Positions 52,516-62,160 are shown, counted from the stretch's first letter. The stretch: DNA of 64,000 nucleotides from Rhizobium sp. L43 (GCF_002531725.1 NZ_NWSQ01000031.1:23009-87008), one strand, 5' to 3'. Notes: generated by a model from the sequence alone, not told the origin. A program made the numbers and translations.

Positions 52516-54015
52516 ATGAAGGACAGTATCAGAAAGATGCATCTCGCATCGATCACCGACAGGTTCGTCAAGGGTGAGATGGGCCGCCGCAATTTCCTGA
52601 TGGCCGCCGGAAAGCTGGGGCTGGGGGCAGGTGCGCTTGGCATGGGCATGGGCCGCCGGCCCTTCGGCGGGTTCGCGCAGGCCAATGCACAAGAGGCACT
52701 GCAGCCTTCGCCGGAAGTAATCAAGTGGCTTAAGGACGTCGGCAAGCCGTTCGCCGGCACCACCCTGAAACTCGCCACGGAATCGACACCCCCGTCAAAC
52801 GCCATCAACTCGCAGCTGAAGAAGTATTTCGAGGAAGCGACCGGCATCAAGGTCGAGATCGAGGTCTTGCCGCTGGAGCAGGTTCTGCAGAAGCTGACGC
52901 TCGACGTCGCTTCGAATCTCGGTACGTATGATCTCTATTATATCGACCAGAGCTGGGCGGCGAGTTTCAGCCAGGATGTATTCGATCCGCGCGAACAATA
53001 CTCCGCCAAGGCGGATCTCGCCATGCCGAACTACAATATCGACGACTTCCTGCCGGCGCTGGTTGACGGCATCGCCAAATACAAAGACCGCTGGGTCGGC
53101 GTTCCCTACGATATCCCCATCTTCATCATGATCTATCGCAAGGATATCTACGAGAAGCTCGGCCTTAAGGCACCGGCGACGCTTGAGGAGTTGTACACCA
53201 ACTCCAAGACCATCACCGAGGAAATGGGGCCGAAAGTCTACGGCACCACCGGCCAGATGAAATCCGGCCATTACAGCCTGGAATGCGACTGGACTGCATG
53301 GCTTTGGGGTCATGGTGGCTCGATTTTCGGACCGGACGGGAAGTTTACCGGTAACGACGAAAAGGGCGTTGCGGCGCTGGAATACTGGAAGAAGCTCAAG
53401 GCAACCATGCCTCCGGGCGTCGATGGCTGGACCTGGGACGGTCAAGGCCAGTCGGTGGCCCAGGGTGTCGCGGCGTCGATGCTGTCATGGGGCGAATTCT
53501 TCCCCTATTTCGACGATCCGACTCAGACCAAGGTTTCGGGCCTTTGCGAAGCTGCGGTGCCGCCACAGCCGATTGCGCTTCGCACCGTCAAGGAAACCGG
53601 TTACGGCGAAATTCCCGGCGTCGGTCATCAGGGCGGGTCGTCGCTTGCCGTCTCGCACAACTCGAAGAGCCCTGATGCAGCCTGGGTGTTTATGCAGTGG
53701 GCGACCTGCGCCGATACGCAGGCCCTGATCACAACGCTCGGTGGCGGCACGGGTCCGACCCGCGCCAGCGTCTATGACGATCCGCGCGTTCTCGCCAATG
53801 CCCGTGTCGGTGCCGGCACCACCCGCCACCTGCCAATCGTGCGCGAGACGATTGCGAAATACATGGGCTCCGAACCGGATCTGCCGGAATGGGCGCAGTT
53901 GTCCAGCGACACGATCCCCGTCGCGTTGGGCAAGTATTTCGCCGGCAGCTACGGCTCGGCGAAGGAAGCCCTCGACGACATCGCTGCCCAGGTTGGCACA
54001 GTGATGAAGGGTTGA
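52516..54015 (+). CDS. ABC transporter substrate-binding protein (Tat-exported)
   Basis: 499 aa from the ATG at 52516 (GGAGG 8 bases upstream). A twin-arginine signal MGRRNFLMAAGKLGLGAG ends near residue 60 (ANAQ). Mature CUT1-type binding protein: ATGIKVEIEVLPLEQVLQKL, YDLYYIDQSW, VGVPYDIPIFIMIYRKD, WLWGHGGSIFG, HQGGSSLAVSHNSK. It catches the substrate in the periplasm for the adjacent permeases. Substrate not predictable from sequence. Confidence 0.92.
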   Translation: MKDSIRKMHLASITDRFVKGEMGRRNFLMAAGKLGLGAGALGMGMGRRPFGGFAQANAQEALQPSPEVIKWLKDVGKPFAGTTLKLATESTPPSNAINSQLKKYFEEATGIKVEIEVLPLEQVLQKLTLDVASNLGTYDLYYIDQSWAASFSQDVFDPREQYSAKADLAMPNYNIDDFLPALVDGIAKYKDRWVGVPYDIPIFIMIYRKDIYEKLGLKAPATLEELYTNSKTITEEMGPKVYGTTGQMKSGHYSLECDWTAWLWGHGGSIFGPDGKFTGNDEKGVAALEYWKKLKATMPPGVDGWTWDGQGQSVAQGVAASMLSWGEFFPYFDDPTQTKVSGLCEAAVPPQPIALRTVKETGYGEIPGVGHQGGSSLAVSHNSKSPDAAWVFMQWATCADTQALITTLGGGTGPTRASVYDDPRVLANARVGAGTTRHLPIVRETIAKYMGSEPDLPEWAQLSSDTIPVALGKYFAGSYGSAKEALDDIAAQVGTVMKG

Positions 54016-54142
54016 TTGGACGGGCGGCGGTTTTCCGCCGTCTGCCGAACAAGCGGTCCCCGGAGTTGCGAGACCATCTGGCCCTCTTCCAGTGGTGTTT
54101 GCATCCCGGGGATCGACAGAAACAAGTGCGGGAAGCTGAAAC

Positions 54143-54868
54143 ATGGCAGACAAGCCGCTGATTGCAATTACAGGCGCGAGTTCCGGTATCGGCGAGTCGA
54201 CGGCACGGGCTTTTTCGGCCGCCGGCCACCCGGTGCTGCTGATGGCGCGCCGTCTCGATCGCCTGGAGGCGCTGAGGCTGCCGAACGCCGTGCTGAAACA
54301 GGTCGATGTCCGTGACCGTGCAGCACTGGCCGCAGCCGTTGCCGACGCCGAAAGTCAATATGGCCCGGTGGACATGATGTTCGCCAATGCCGGTATCGCC
54401 CGTCTGGGCGATATCGCCAAGCAGCCGCCGGAAGAATGGGATGAGATGATCGACATCAACACCAAGGGCGTGATGAATTCCGTCCATGCGGTGATGAACG
54501 GCATGATCGCTCGCCGTCACGGCACGCTGATGATGATGAGTTCGATCGCCGGCCGCAAGGTCTATCCGGATCATACCGTCTACTGCGGCACCAAGTACTT
54601 CGTCCATGCGGTCTCGGAAAGCTTCCGCGAGTATCTGGCGCCGCACGATGTGCGCGTCATCGTTCTCTCGCCTGGGATCATCGACACCGAGGTGCTCGAC
54701 CACGTGAAGGACGAGACGACACTCGCCAATTACCGGGCCAACAAGGAGGCGATCGGTGGCGGAATTTCGGCCGATATCGTCGCGGAGTTGATCCTCAATG
54801 CCTACAATCTGCCGCAGAAGGCGATCGTTCAGGAAATCGTCATCACCCCGACCCGGCAGAAATACTGA
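54143..54868 (+). CDS. Short-chain dehydrogenase/reductase
   Basis: 241 aa classical SDR. Cofactor motif TGASSGIGESTARAF; NAG motif FANAGIARLGD; catalytic Ser in MMSSIAGRK and Tyr-x3-Lys in YCGTKYF. Basic residues after the second strand (ARRLDR) suggest NADPH use. Located between the binding protein (127 bp upstream) and the transporter ATPase, so it probably oxidises or reduces an intermediate of the imported compound. Confidence 0.92.
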   Translation: MADKPLIAITGASSGIGESTARAFSAAGHPVLLMARRLDRLEALRLPNAVLKQVDVRDRAALAAAVADAESQYGPVDMMFANAGIARLGDIAKQPPEEWDEMIDINTKGVMNSVHAVMNGMIARRHGTLMMMSSIAGRKVYPDHTVYCGTKYFVHAVSESFREYLAPHDVRVIVLSPGIIDTEVLDHVKDETTLANYRANKEAIGGGISADIVAELILNAYNLPQKAIVQEIVITPTRQKY

Positions 54869-54929
54869 CTGCGCCGCCGGCCATCCGGCGTTGCTGAACA
54901 ACGAAATTGAAAGACGAGTGGAGCAGTTC

Positions 54930-55994
54930 ATGGCAACCGTGGAATATCAGAGCATCGGCAAATCTTTCGGTGCGTTCAACATCATGCGGGATATCTCGTT
55001 TCTGATTGAGGATCACCAATTCGTCGTGCTGCTCGGGCCGTCTGGCTGCGGCAAGACCACGCTCCTTCGCATGACCGCCGGCCTGGAAACGGTCACCGAG
55101 GGGGATCTGCTGATCTCCGGCCGCCGCGTCAACGATGTGCATCCCCGCGATCGCGATATCGCCATGGTGTTTCAGAACTATGCGCTCTATCCGACCATGA
55201 AGGTCTACGAGAACATTGCCTTCAGCCTGGAGGTGGCAAAACAGCCGCCGGCCGAGATCAAGAGGCGTGTCGAACACGCCGCAGAGATCCTCAATCTGAC
55301 GCCCTATCTACAGCGCTACCCAAAAGAGCTTTCGGGCGGCCAGCGCCAGCGCGTCGCCATGGGGCGAGCAATGGTGCGCGAAGCGGCGGTGTTCCTGTTC
55401 GACGAACCGCTCTCCAATCTCGATGCCAAGCTGCGTGCGCACATGCGCACCGAAATCCGTCAGTTGCACAATCGCCTGAAGACGACAACGATCTATGTGA
55501 CCCATGATCAGATCGAGGCAATGACGATGGCCGACAAGATCGTCGTCATGCGAGCCGGCAAGATCGAGCAGATGGGGACGCCGGACGATGTCTATGACAG
55601 GCCCGCGAGCAAGTATGTCGCCGATTTCATCGGTTCATCGGCGATCAATTTTCTGACGGGCGTCGTTGTTGCCGATCAGGGAGCGCCAGCTGCGGAAACT
55701 AAGGCCGGCCTTATCCGGCTCGAACCGTCCCTAAAGGTGTCGACCGGCCAGCGGGTGATCTGCGGCGTCCGCCCGACCGATGTCATGGTCGATCCGCAGG
55801 GGTCGATTGTCGCCCGGTCGCTGCTGATCGAGCGCATGGGGCATGAAGCGCAGCTCTGCTGCGAGGGGCCGGAAGGCCAGTTTCTGGCAATCGTCGACAA
55901 GTCGACGCATTTCGACGAACGGACGGATGTCCGGTTCTCGATCGCGCCCGAAAAGGTGCACGTCTTCGACGCCGGAACGGAAAACCGGGTCTGA
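54930..55994 (+). CDS. ABC transporter ATPase (MalK/UgpC-like)
   Basis: 354 aa from the ATG at 54930. Walker A GPSGCGKTT, Q-loop VFQNYALYPTM, signature LSGGQRQRVAMGRA, Walker B VFLFDEPLSNLD, H-loop YVTHDQIEAMT. The C-terminal TOBE domain of about 120 residues is typical of MalK-type ATPases and can receive regulatory signals. It energises the two permeases of this cluster. The start lies 61 bp after the SDR stop. Confidence 0.93.
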   Translation: MATVEYQSIGKSFGAFNIMRDISFLIEDHQFVVLLGPSGCGKTTLLRMTAGLETVTEGDLLISGRRVNDVHPRDRDIAMVFQNYALYPTMKVYENIAFSLEVAKQPPAEIKRRVEHAAEILNLTPYLQRYPKELSGGQRQRVAMGRAMVREAAVFLFDEPLSNLDAKLRAHMRTEIRQLHNRLKTTTIYVTHDQIEAMTMADKIVVMRAGKIEQMGTPDDVYDRPASKYVADFIGSSAINFLTGVVVADQGAPAAETKAGLIRLEPSLKVSTGQRVICGVRPTDVMVDPQGSIVARSLLIERMGHEAQLCCEGPEGQFLAIVDKSTHFDERTDVRFSIAPEKVHVFDAGTENRV

Positions 55995-56064
55995 CGCTCC
56001 GGCCATTGGATATTCAATTTTTGCAGCCCGGTTCGCGAGGACGCGGGAAAGAGAGGAAATAGCG

Positions 56065-58113
56065 ATGAAATCGAGATGGAACGACAGTGAGCTTGCATCC
56101 ATGGTCGCGTCTTATGTCGACAAGGGCGTCAACCGCGATCTGGCGATCCGGACGTATACGACACGCCTGCTCGGCCAGGATCCGGAACTGGTGCTGCATG
56201 GCGGCGGCAACACGTCGGTCAAGACGATGTTGACCGATCGGGACGGTACTTCGGTGGATGTGCTTTGCGTCAAGGGTAGCGGTTGGGATATGGGCACAAT
56301 CGAGCCACAGGGCCTGCCGGCGGTTCGGCTGGAGCCTCTTAAGGCCATGGTCGGTTTCGACGAGTTGAGCGACGACGAGATGGTGATGCTGCAGCGGCGG
56401 CTGCTGATGGATCCTAATGCACCCAACCCCTCCGTCGAAGCCATCCTGCATGCATTGTTGCCATTCAAGCATATCGACCACACCCATGCCAATGCGATCG
56501 TCTCCCTGACGAACCAGCCGCATGGCGAAGATCTCATCCGCGACTTGTTCCCAAAATCGATCATCGTGCCCTACGTCATGCCAGGCTTCATCCTCGCCAA
56601 GGCGTGCGATGCGGCCTTCCGCGCCAATCCCGGTGGCGACGGCATGATCCTTCTTAAGCATGGTATTTTCACCTGGTCCGACGATCCGCGCGCAGCCTAT
56701 GAGGACATGATCGACAAGATCGATCAGGCTGAACGGAGGTTGGCCAAGGGCCGGCCCAAACCCTTTACGCCCGTCGAACTGCCCGTGGAGATGGCCACGG
56801 CGGCGGAGATCGCGCCGATCCTGCGCGGTGCCATCGCCATCGACACCGGCGTGGAAGGGGCACCGAAGCGTCTTGTCCTCGAACACCGGACCAGTGAAAA
56901 GGTGCTCGACTTCTGCAACGCCGAGACGGTGTCAAGCCTCGTCAGGCGGGGTAATGCGACACCCGAGCACGTCATCCATATCAAGCGCTTCGGCATCGCC
57001 CTGCCTGCCCCCGTCCCAGGGAATCTGGGCGAATGGGCCGACCTGGTCCTTGACGCAGTCGCGGCCTATCAAGCCGAGTACCGCGCTTATTTCGAGCGCA
57101 ACAATGCCCGCGTCGGCGGAGATAAGACGATGCTCGATCCGATGCCGCGCGTGTTCTACGTTGCGGGGGTTGGCCTGTTTGCGGCCGGCGCGACGCACAA
57201 GAACGCGCTGGTCGGCGCCGATGTGGCCGAAGCGACGATCGAGGTGATCACCAAGGCTGAGGGTATTGAATCCTTCGAAGCGCTGTCGGAAGCGGATTTG
57301 TTCGATATCGAATACTGGTCGCTGGAGCAGGTCAAACTGACCAAGCAGGTGGAAAAGCCGCTGACCCGGCAGGTAGCGGTGGTGACGGGGGCGGCCGGCG
57401 GGCTTGGTCTGGCCATCGCCGAAGCGCTTCGTTCGGAGGGCGCCGAGGTTGCGCTAATCGATATTTCCGAGGACGCTGTAGCGCGCCAGGCCAAGCGTTT
57501 GGGCGGGCTGGGCGTCGCCTGCGACGTCACCAATCACGCCGCCGTGGATGCCGCCATCGCCAAGGTGGCGGGCTATTTCGGCGGGCTGGACATCCTGATC
57601 TCCAATGCTGGAGCGGCGTTTCAGGGGCGGCTGGTCGATGTTCCGGAAGAAACCTTCAGGAAGGCATTCGAGCTGAATTTCTGGGGCCATCATTATATCG
57701 CCCGTGCGGCGGTGAAGGTGATGGAAAAGCAGAAGACCGGCGGCGCGATCGTCTTCAACGTGTCGAAACAGGCCGTCAATCCAGGGGCGGACTTCGGCCC
57801 CTACGGCACGTCGAAGGCGGCGCTGATGGCGCTGATGCGTCAATACGCGATCGAGCACGGCGCATCCGGCATCACATCCAATGCCGTCAATGCCGACAGG
57901 ATCAGAACCGGACTGATGACGGACGAGATGGTCGCGGAGAGAAGTCGGGCGCGCGGCCTGACACCGGAGGCCTATATGCGTGGCAACCTCGTCGGTCGCG
58001 AGGTGACGGGTGCCGACGTAGCGGCGGCCTTCGTGCATCTCGCCAAGGCACGGGCCAGCACCGGCGCCGTTCTGACAGTCGATGGCGGCAATGTCGCCGC
58101 CATGATGCGATAG
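56065..58113 (+). CDS. Bifunctional class II aldolase / short-chain dehydrogenase (RhaD-like)
   Basis: 682 aa from the ATG at 56065. Residues about 1-400 are a class II aldolase: HGGGNTSVKT phosphate loop, zinc-type IDHTHANAI, LLKHGIFTWSDDP. Residues about 430-682 are an SDR: VVTGAAGGLGLA, SNAGAAFQGR, NVSKQ, YGTSKAA and VDGGNVAAMM. The architecture equals bifunctional rhamnulose-1-phosphate aldolase/lactaldehyde dehydrogenase. It would split a keto-sugar phosphate to DHAP plus an aldehyde and oxidise the aldehyde. The sugar here need not be rhamnose. Confidence 0.9.
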   Translation: MKSRWNDSELASMVASYVDKGVNRDLAIRTYTTRLLGQDPELVLHGGGNTSVKTMLTDRDGTSVDVLCVKGSGWDMGTIEPQGLPAVRLEPLKAMVGFDELSDDEMVMLQRRLLMDPNAPNPSVEAILHALLPFKHIDHTHANAIVSLTNQPHGEDLIRDLFPKSIIVPYVMPGFILAKACDAAFRANPGGDGMILLKHGIFTWSDDPRAAYEDMIDKIDQAERRLAKGRPKPFTPVELPVEMATAAEIAPILRGAIAIDTGVEGAPKRLVLEHRTSEKVLDFCNAETVSSLVRRGNATPEHVIHIKRFGIALPAPVPGNLGEWADLVLDAVAAYQAEYRAYFERNNARVGGDKTMLDPMPRVFYVAGVGLFAAGATHKNALVGADVAEATIEVITKAEGIESFEALSEADLFDIEYWSLEQVKLTKQVEKPLTRQVAVVTGAAGGLGLAIAEALRSEGAEVALIDISEDAVARQAKRLGGLGVACDVTNHAAVDAAIAKVAGYFGGLDILISNAGAAFQGRLVDVPEETFRKAFELNFWGHHYIARAAVKVMEKQKTGGAIVFNVSKQAVNPGADFGPYGTSKAALMALMRQYAIEHGASGITSNAVNADRIRTGLMTDEMVAERSRARGLTPEAYMRGNLVGREVTGADVAAAFVHLAKARASTGAVLTVDGGNVAAMMR

Positions 58114-58157
58114 CGGCGGCGCTTCCCGTTTGAAACCACGCCAGGAGGAGAACAACT

Positions 58158-59198
58158 GTGGCAAAAATCGTCGTACTCGGTGCCGGTGTGATGGGTACAG
58201 CCCTGTGCGTGCCTGCTGGCGAGAACAACCACACGGTGTTGCTCGTTGGTACGCCACTTGACGGCGACGTCGTAACTGCTTTGCGGCTACCGGGTGGGGT
58301 TCATCCGAAACTTGACCACGCGCTACCTAGCAACGTGGAGGCAATCCTTTGCGACGGGCTACAGGCTCACCACCTCCGCGAGGCCGATTTCATCATTGTT
58401 GGGGTGAGCAGCCCCGGCATCGCCTGGGTGACCGGCATCCTTAACCAGCTTATGACGGTGCCTCGTCCGGTGGCCTTTGTGACAAAGGGGCTTGATGCGG
58501 CGGGTTCGAGCGTTTCGACCTATGCCCATACGCTTCCCTCCCGTATTCCCATGATGAGCGCCTTCATCGGAATCGGTGGACCATGTATTGCCCGCGAACT
58601 CGCCAACCGTCTGCCGACGGCCAGCATTTACGCTTGCCAGGACATTTCAATGGCCGAACGGTTCGCCGCAAACATGGAAACGGACTATTACCGTCTATCG
58701 GTGACTACAGATGTCACGGGCGTCGAAGCCTGCGCCGCACTCAAGAATTTCTTTGCGATCGGTGTCAGCGCCATGCAGACGCGATATCCCGATCAAAAAC
58801 GTGCGGACGGTCAGTCAAAAAACCCCACCGCGGCAGCCTTCACCCAGGCCAGCCTGGAAATGGCGAGGCTCTGCGAGAAACTGGGCGGCGATGCCGCCAC
58901 AGCATTCGGGCTTGCCGGTCTCGGCGATCTACATGTCACTGTCGGCGGAGGACGCAATAGCCGCCTCGGCCATGGGCTTGGAACCGGGCGCAGCGTCCTT
59001 GATGTGTTGTCCAACGAGTTGTTCGGTGAAACGGTGGAAGGCGTGGATACTGCGCGGGCTCTGGCGACGTTGGCGCTGGAAAAACCCGGCACCAAGGATG
59101 AAGCGGCCCCTTATTTTCCTCTTGCGTCTGCCATTCTGGACGCCGTTCTTCAGGAGAAACCCTTTTCGTTGGATTTTTCGTGCCTTGTTGTTCGGTAG
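58158..59198 (+). CDS. GpsA-like NAD(P)-dependent glycerol-3-phosphate dehydrogenase
   Basis: 346 aa from a GTG at 58158 (AGGAGGAG 8 bases upstream). Rossmann VVLGAGVMGTAL; VTKGLDAAG; GGPCIARELANRLPT; the catalytic-Lys region ALKNFFAIGVSA; C-terminal GLAGLGDLHVT and GRNSRLGHGLG. All GpsA landmarks are present although the substrate loop differs. A chromosome normally supplies GpsA, so this plasmid copy probably serves the catabolic pathway. Confidence 0.85.
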   Translation: MAKIVVLGAGVMGTALCVPAGENNHTVLLVGTPLDGDVVTALRLPGGVHPKLDHALPSNVEAILCDGLQAHHLREADFIIVGVSSPGIAWVTGILNQLMTVPRPVAFVTKGLDAAGSSVSTYAHTLPSRIPMMSAFIGIGGPCIARELANRLPTASIYACQDISMAERFAANMETDYYRLSVTTDVTGVEACAALKNFFAIGVSAMQTRYPDQKRADGQSKNPTAAAFTQASLEMARLCEKLGGDAATAFGLAGLGDLHVTVGGGRNSRLGHGLGTGRSVLDVLSNELFGETVEGVDTARALATLALEKPGTKDEAAPYFPLASAILDAVLQEKPFSLDFSCLVVR

Positions 59199-59419
59199 CC
59201 ACCTGCTTGATTTGGTAAGGAAAAGCTTTTCCGGAGGACAAACGATCGTTTCCGTCAGGCGTCGGGGAGGCGAGATGTAGCAAAGGCGATCGCCGACGCG
59301 CTTCTTACTGCGCTGTAACGGGTTATCGCTTTGCGGCAGCCATTAGTGCTTCCGCGAGAGAGTAGCTTTGTTCAAGACCAAAGTGGCGGAAAGACTGGGG
59401 ATGACCATTGGTCGATCTT

Positions 59420-59552
59420 GGGAAACTGCGAAGAACTGGTTTCGAGCCTGCATACCGACGGGTTCATCATCGGCCATTCGGCTGGGGTAGTCGAAAGCTA
59501 CCTCGACATCATCTCGAAATACGCCGCCAAATTCTCAGGAGAGAGACAATGA
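59420..59552 (+). pseudogene. C-terminal remnant of triose-phosphate isomerase
   Basis: GNCEELVSSLHTDGFIIGHSAGVVESYLDIISKYAAKF matches the last beta-alpha segment of TpiA (phosphate loop DGxxIGxSA). The catalytic parts are absent. The open frame extends upstream to 59331 without homology. Its stop overlaps the rpiB ATG (ATGA). In erythritol operons tpiA2 and rpiB (eryH, eryI) are adjacent in this order, so this is a deletion scar of such a pair. Confidence 0.7.
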
Positions 59553-60004
59553 AGCTTGCCATTGCAGGAGACAGCGCCGGCGAAAGCCTAGCCAAAGTTC
59601 TGGCCGACTATCTGAAGGATCGCTTTGAGGTGCACGAAGTCTCGCGCGTGAACGAATGCGCCGATCCCTTCTACGCCAACCTCTCCGACCGCGTCGCTTC
59701 GAGCGTCTTAAATGGAACCTTTGACAAGGCGATCCTCGTCTGCGGCACCGGCATTGGCGTCTGCATTTCGGCGAACAAGGTCCCCGGCATCCGCGCTGCG
59801 CTGACGCACGACACTTATTCCGCCGAGCGGGCAGCCCTTTCCAACAACGCCCAAATCATCACCATGGGTGCCCGCGTCATCGGGATCGGGCTCGCAAAGT
59901 CGATCGCCGACGCATTCCTGGCCCAGAGCTTCGACGAGAAAGGCCCGTCGGCCGGGAACGTCGATGCGGTAGACGCGCTGGATGCAAAGTATAATGCGCG
60001 GTAA
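59549..60004 (+). CDS. rpiB: RpiB/LacAB-family sugar-phosphate isomerase
   Basis: 151 aa. MKLAIAGDSAGESLAKVLADYL, VCGTGIGVCISANKVPGIRAAL (catalytic Cys in the CGTGIG loop), HDTYSAERAALSNNAQIITMGARVIG. Isomerises a 4- or 5-carbon aldose/ketose phosphate; EryI homologues act on erythrose 4-phosphate. Intact although the upstream tpiA is truncated. Last gene of the catabolic cluster. Confidence 0.93.
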   Translation: MKLAIAGDSAGESLAKVLADYLKDRFEVHEVSRVNECADPFYANLSDRVASSVLNGTFDKAILVCGTGIGVCISANKVPGIRAALTHDTYSAERAALSNNAQIITMGARVIGIGLAKSIADAFLAQSFDEKGPSAGNVDAVDALDAKYNAR

Positions 60005-60428
60005 CTAGCGGAGGGGGACGTCGGCCTACAGGGAGGGTACACCTCCTGACCATACGATCCTTCCCAGCGCCGAGCTGCTCGCCGTTGGCACGGTGGACAC
60101 AGGAAGAGTTGACACGACGGCGCTTGACCTTCGTACGGTTGCTAAAACCGGACGTAGGAACCGGTTCAGTCTTTTAGGGTCTGGCGGCTGGGAGATGGAA
60201 ATAATTTGTGTTGATCCATTTGATGCCCACATTCGATTGCCAACCCGGGGAAGATCACGGCGACGGCACTTATGGTCATTGAGTACGCGGGATAGAAGGG
60301 ATGAATTGCTCTGCGTGAGAGGCTCCGGCCATTCTATCAAATACGATGAGGTCGCCCGACGAAGACATTCACCCGCCACACGCCCTCAAAAACACCTAAC
60401 TTCGTCTGACGAATGCCACTTACCGAAC
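60005..60428. other. Gap after rpiB
   Basis: About 420 bp between rpiB and the convergent oxidoreductase. A weak stem (CAGGGAGG/CCTCCTG with a bulge, near 60032-60051) follows rpiB but has no T-run. I see no credible gene. Confidence 0.4.
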
Positions 60429-61430
60429 TTATTCCACTTTGATCACGACCTTTCCCTTCGCACGACCCGTCTCGACATAGGCCAAAGCCTCGGGCGTCTG
60501 GTTGAAGGGGAATATCTTGTCCACGACGGGGCGCAATGCGGCGCTATCGATCAACTCGGCGATCTGCTCAAGTCGCCGACCATCGGCGCGCATGAACAGG
60601 AAGGAATACCGAACGCCACGGCTCTTCGCCTTCTTGCGCACGCTTCGGCTCAACAACTGGACGACAAGCTTCAAGAGCGCGTTCAGACCAAGATCCTTGG
60701 CGAACGCCGGATCCGGCGGGCCAGAAATCGATACGAGATGGCCGCCGGGCTTCAGGATGTTCAGGGATTTCGCAAGCGTCTTCGAATTCTGGCTGTTCAG
60801 CACGACATCGTAGCCGGAGAGAATTTTTTCGAAGTCCTGGCTCGTGTAGTCGATCACCACATCCGCGCCGAGGCTTTTGACCAGGGCAGCGTTCTTTGCA
60901 CTCGCGGTCGTCGCGACCATCGCGCCCAGATGCTTGGCGAGCTGGATCGCGATCGTGCCGACGCCGCCCGAACCGGCCTGAATGAAGACCTTCTGGCCGG
61001 GCTTCACCTTGGCGACATCAACAAGCGCCTGCCACGCCGTCAGCGCGACCAGCGGGATGGACGATGCGTCTTCCATCGTCAGCGTGCCGGGTTTCAGCGC
61101 GACATCGTCCTGGTGGATGGCGATGAATTCCGCGAATGTGCCGACGCGGTGATCCCTCGGCCGGGCATAGACCTCGTCACCGACCTTGAAGCGGCTGACA
61201 CCAGAGCCGACCTTGATGATTGTTCCTGCAACGTCGTGTCCAAGCACGAAGGGCGGACGGTAAGGCAGGAAGATCTTGAAAGCGCCGTCCCTGAGCTTGG
61301 AATCAAGCGGGTTGACGGATGTGGCATGGACGCGCACGAGGACGTCGGCGTTCTGAACCTGCGGATCCGGCAGTTCGGCAAGGCGCAGCGCGCCCTTCTT
61401 CTTGTACTTGTCGACGACATAGGCTTTCAC
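60429..61430 (-). CDS. Zinc-independent NADP-dependent quinone oxidoreductase (MDR superfamily)
   Basis: 333 aa from a GTG at 61430 (GGAG 8 bases upstream); the longer ORF has no support. GroES-like N-terminus KAYVVDKYKKKGALRLAELPDPQ, PFVLGHDVAGTIIKVG, VGDEVYARP; Rossmann IQAGSGGVGTIAIQLAKHLGA. No structural-zinc cysteines are seen. Reduces quinones or enals with NAD(P)H. A TetR gene lies upstream on the same strand and probably controls it. Confidence 0.9.
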   Translation of the reverse strand: MKAYVVDKYKKKGALRLAELPDPQVQNADVLVRVHATSVNPLDSKLRDGAFKIFLPYRPPFVLGHDVAGTIIKVGSGVSRFKVGDEVYARPRDHRVGTFAEFIAIHQDDVALKPGTLTMEDASSIPLVALTAWQALVDVAKVKPGQKVFIQAGSGGVGTIAIQLAKHLGAMVATTASAKNAALVKSLGADVVIDYTSQDFEKILSGYDVVLNSQNSKTLAKSLNILKPGGHLVSISGPPDPAFAKDLGLNALLKLVVQLLSRSVRKKAKSRGVRYSFLFMRADGRRLEQIAELIDSAALRPVVDKIFPFNQTPEALAYVETGRAKGKVVIKVE

Positions 61431-61578
61431 TGAAAATCTCCGGTCTGTTGGTTCGTTGCTGGCAAGGTTTTGATGCGCCGCGCGGCGGCAAAGTTCAGGT
61501 TTTGTCGGAGGCAATGACGCCAAGCGTGACCCCGTCCGAACACTTATGGAGCGCGCGCTCTTGTATGGATTTTCAAGC

Positions 61579-62160
61579 TCAAGAGGCCGGTGAATGCGTA
61601 AGACCCGCCAAGGCGCGTAAGGCGTTCTTTCCAGCCTGCAGAATGCGGCCCGACACTTCATTATTGACCGCCCGTGCCAGCTGGAGCGTCCCGATCAGTG
61701 TCGCAAAAAATGCGTAAGCCACGTCCTCTCTCGCTTCGACATCGGCTGGAAGCGCTTCGGCAAGCAGGAGCACAAGGATGCGGGACTGTTCGGTATACAT
61801 GCCGCGCGTCTCCTCCGGCTGCCGCGCGAGTTCCGGCAGCAGAGCTGCGGAGGCACAGCCCAGTCCCGGATTGTCCCGGTGTTCTGGCGAAAGGTAGAAG
61901 TCAATCACGCCGTCGAGCCCCCCTTCGTCCAACATCGCGCGCAGCCATACTGCTTGCTTGCTCAGGGCATCAGACAACGTTTCCCGGACGAGATCGGCTT
62001 TCGAGGGAAAGTGGGGATAGAATGCACCATTCGTCAGACCGGCATCCTTCATGATAGTCGCAAGACCTGAGCCGGCAATTCCATCCGAGCGGAACCGCTC
62101 GACAGCGACATCCATGATCCTACGGCGTGACGTGTCTTTTCGACCCTTTTCATATCGCAT
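61579..62160 (-). CDS. TetR-family repressor
   Basis: 193 aa. HTH at about 10-55: DTSRRRIMDVAVERFRSDGI and GLATIMKDAGLTNGAFYPHFPSKADLVRETL (family YxxFxxK motif present as FYPHFPSK). The C-terminal ligand domain matches the TetR group that contains GLGCASAALLPELARQP. Located 148 bp upstream of the oxidoreductase on the same strand. Confidence 0.92.
   Translation of the reverse strand: MRYEKGRKDTSRRRIMDVAVERFRSDGIAGSGLATIMKDAGLTNGAFYPHFPSKADLVRETLSDALSKQAVWLRAMLDEGGLDGVIDFYLSPEHRDNPGLGCASAALLPELARQPEETRGMYTEQSRILVLLLAEALPADVEAREDVAYAFFATLIGTLQLARAVNNEVSGRILQAGKNALRALAGLTHSPAS

Noticed and set aside
44092..60004. Naming the cluster an erythritol operon
   Set aside because: Key components differ: the importer is CUT1/Tat-type, an aldolase/SDR fusion and an AraM-type enzyme are present, and tpiA is only a remnant, so the substrate is left open.
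60026..60379. 117-codon minus-strand frame in the gap after rpiB
   Set aside because: Low-complexity Ser/Arg-rich translation with no recognisable family or ribosome site; treated as non-coding.
60093..61433. 446-codon plus-strand frame opposite the quinone oxidoreductase
   Set aside because: Covers a gene with clear MDR motifs on the other strand; no domain or ribosome site on the plus strand.
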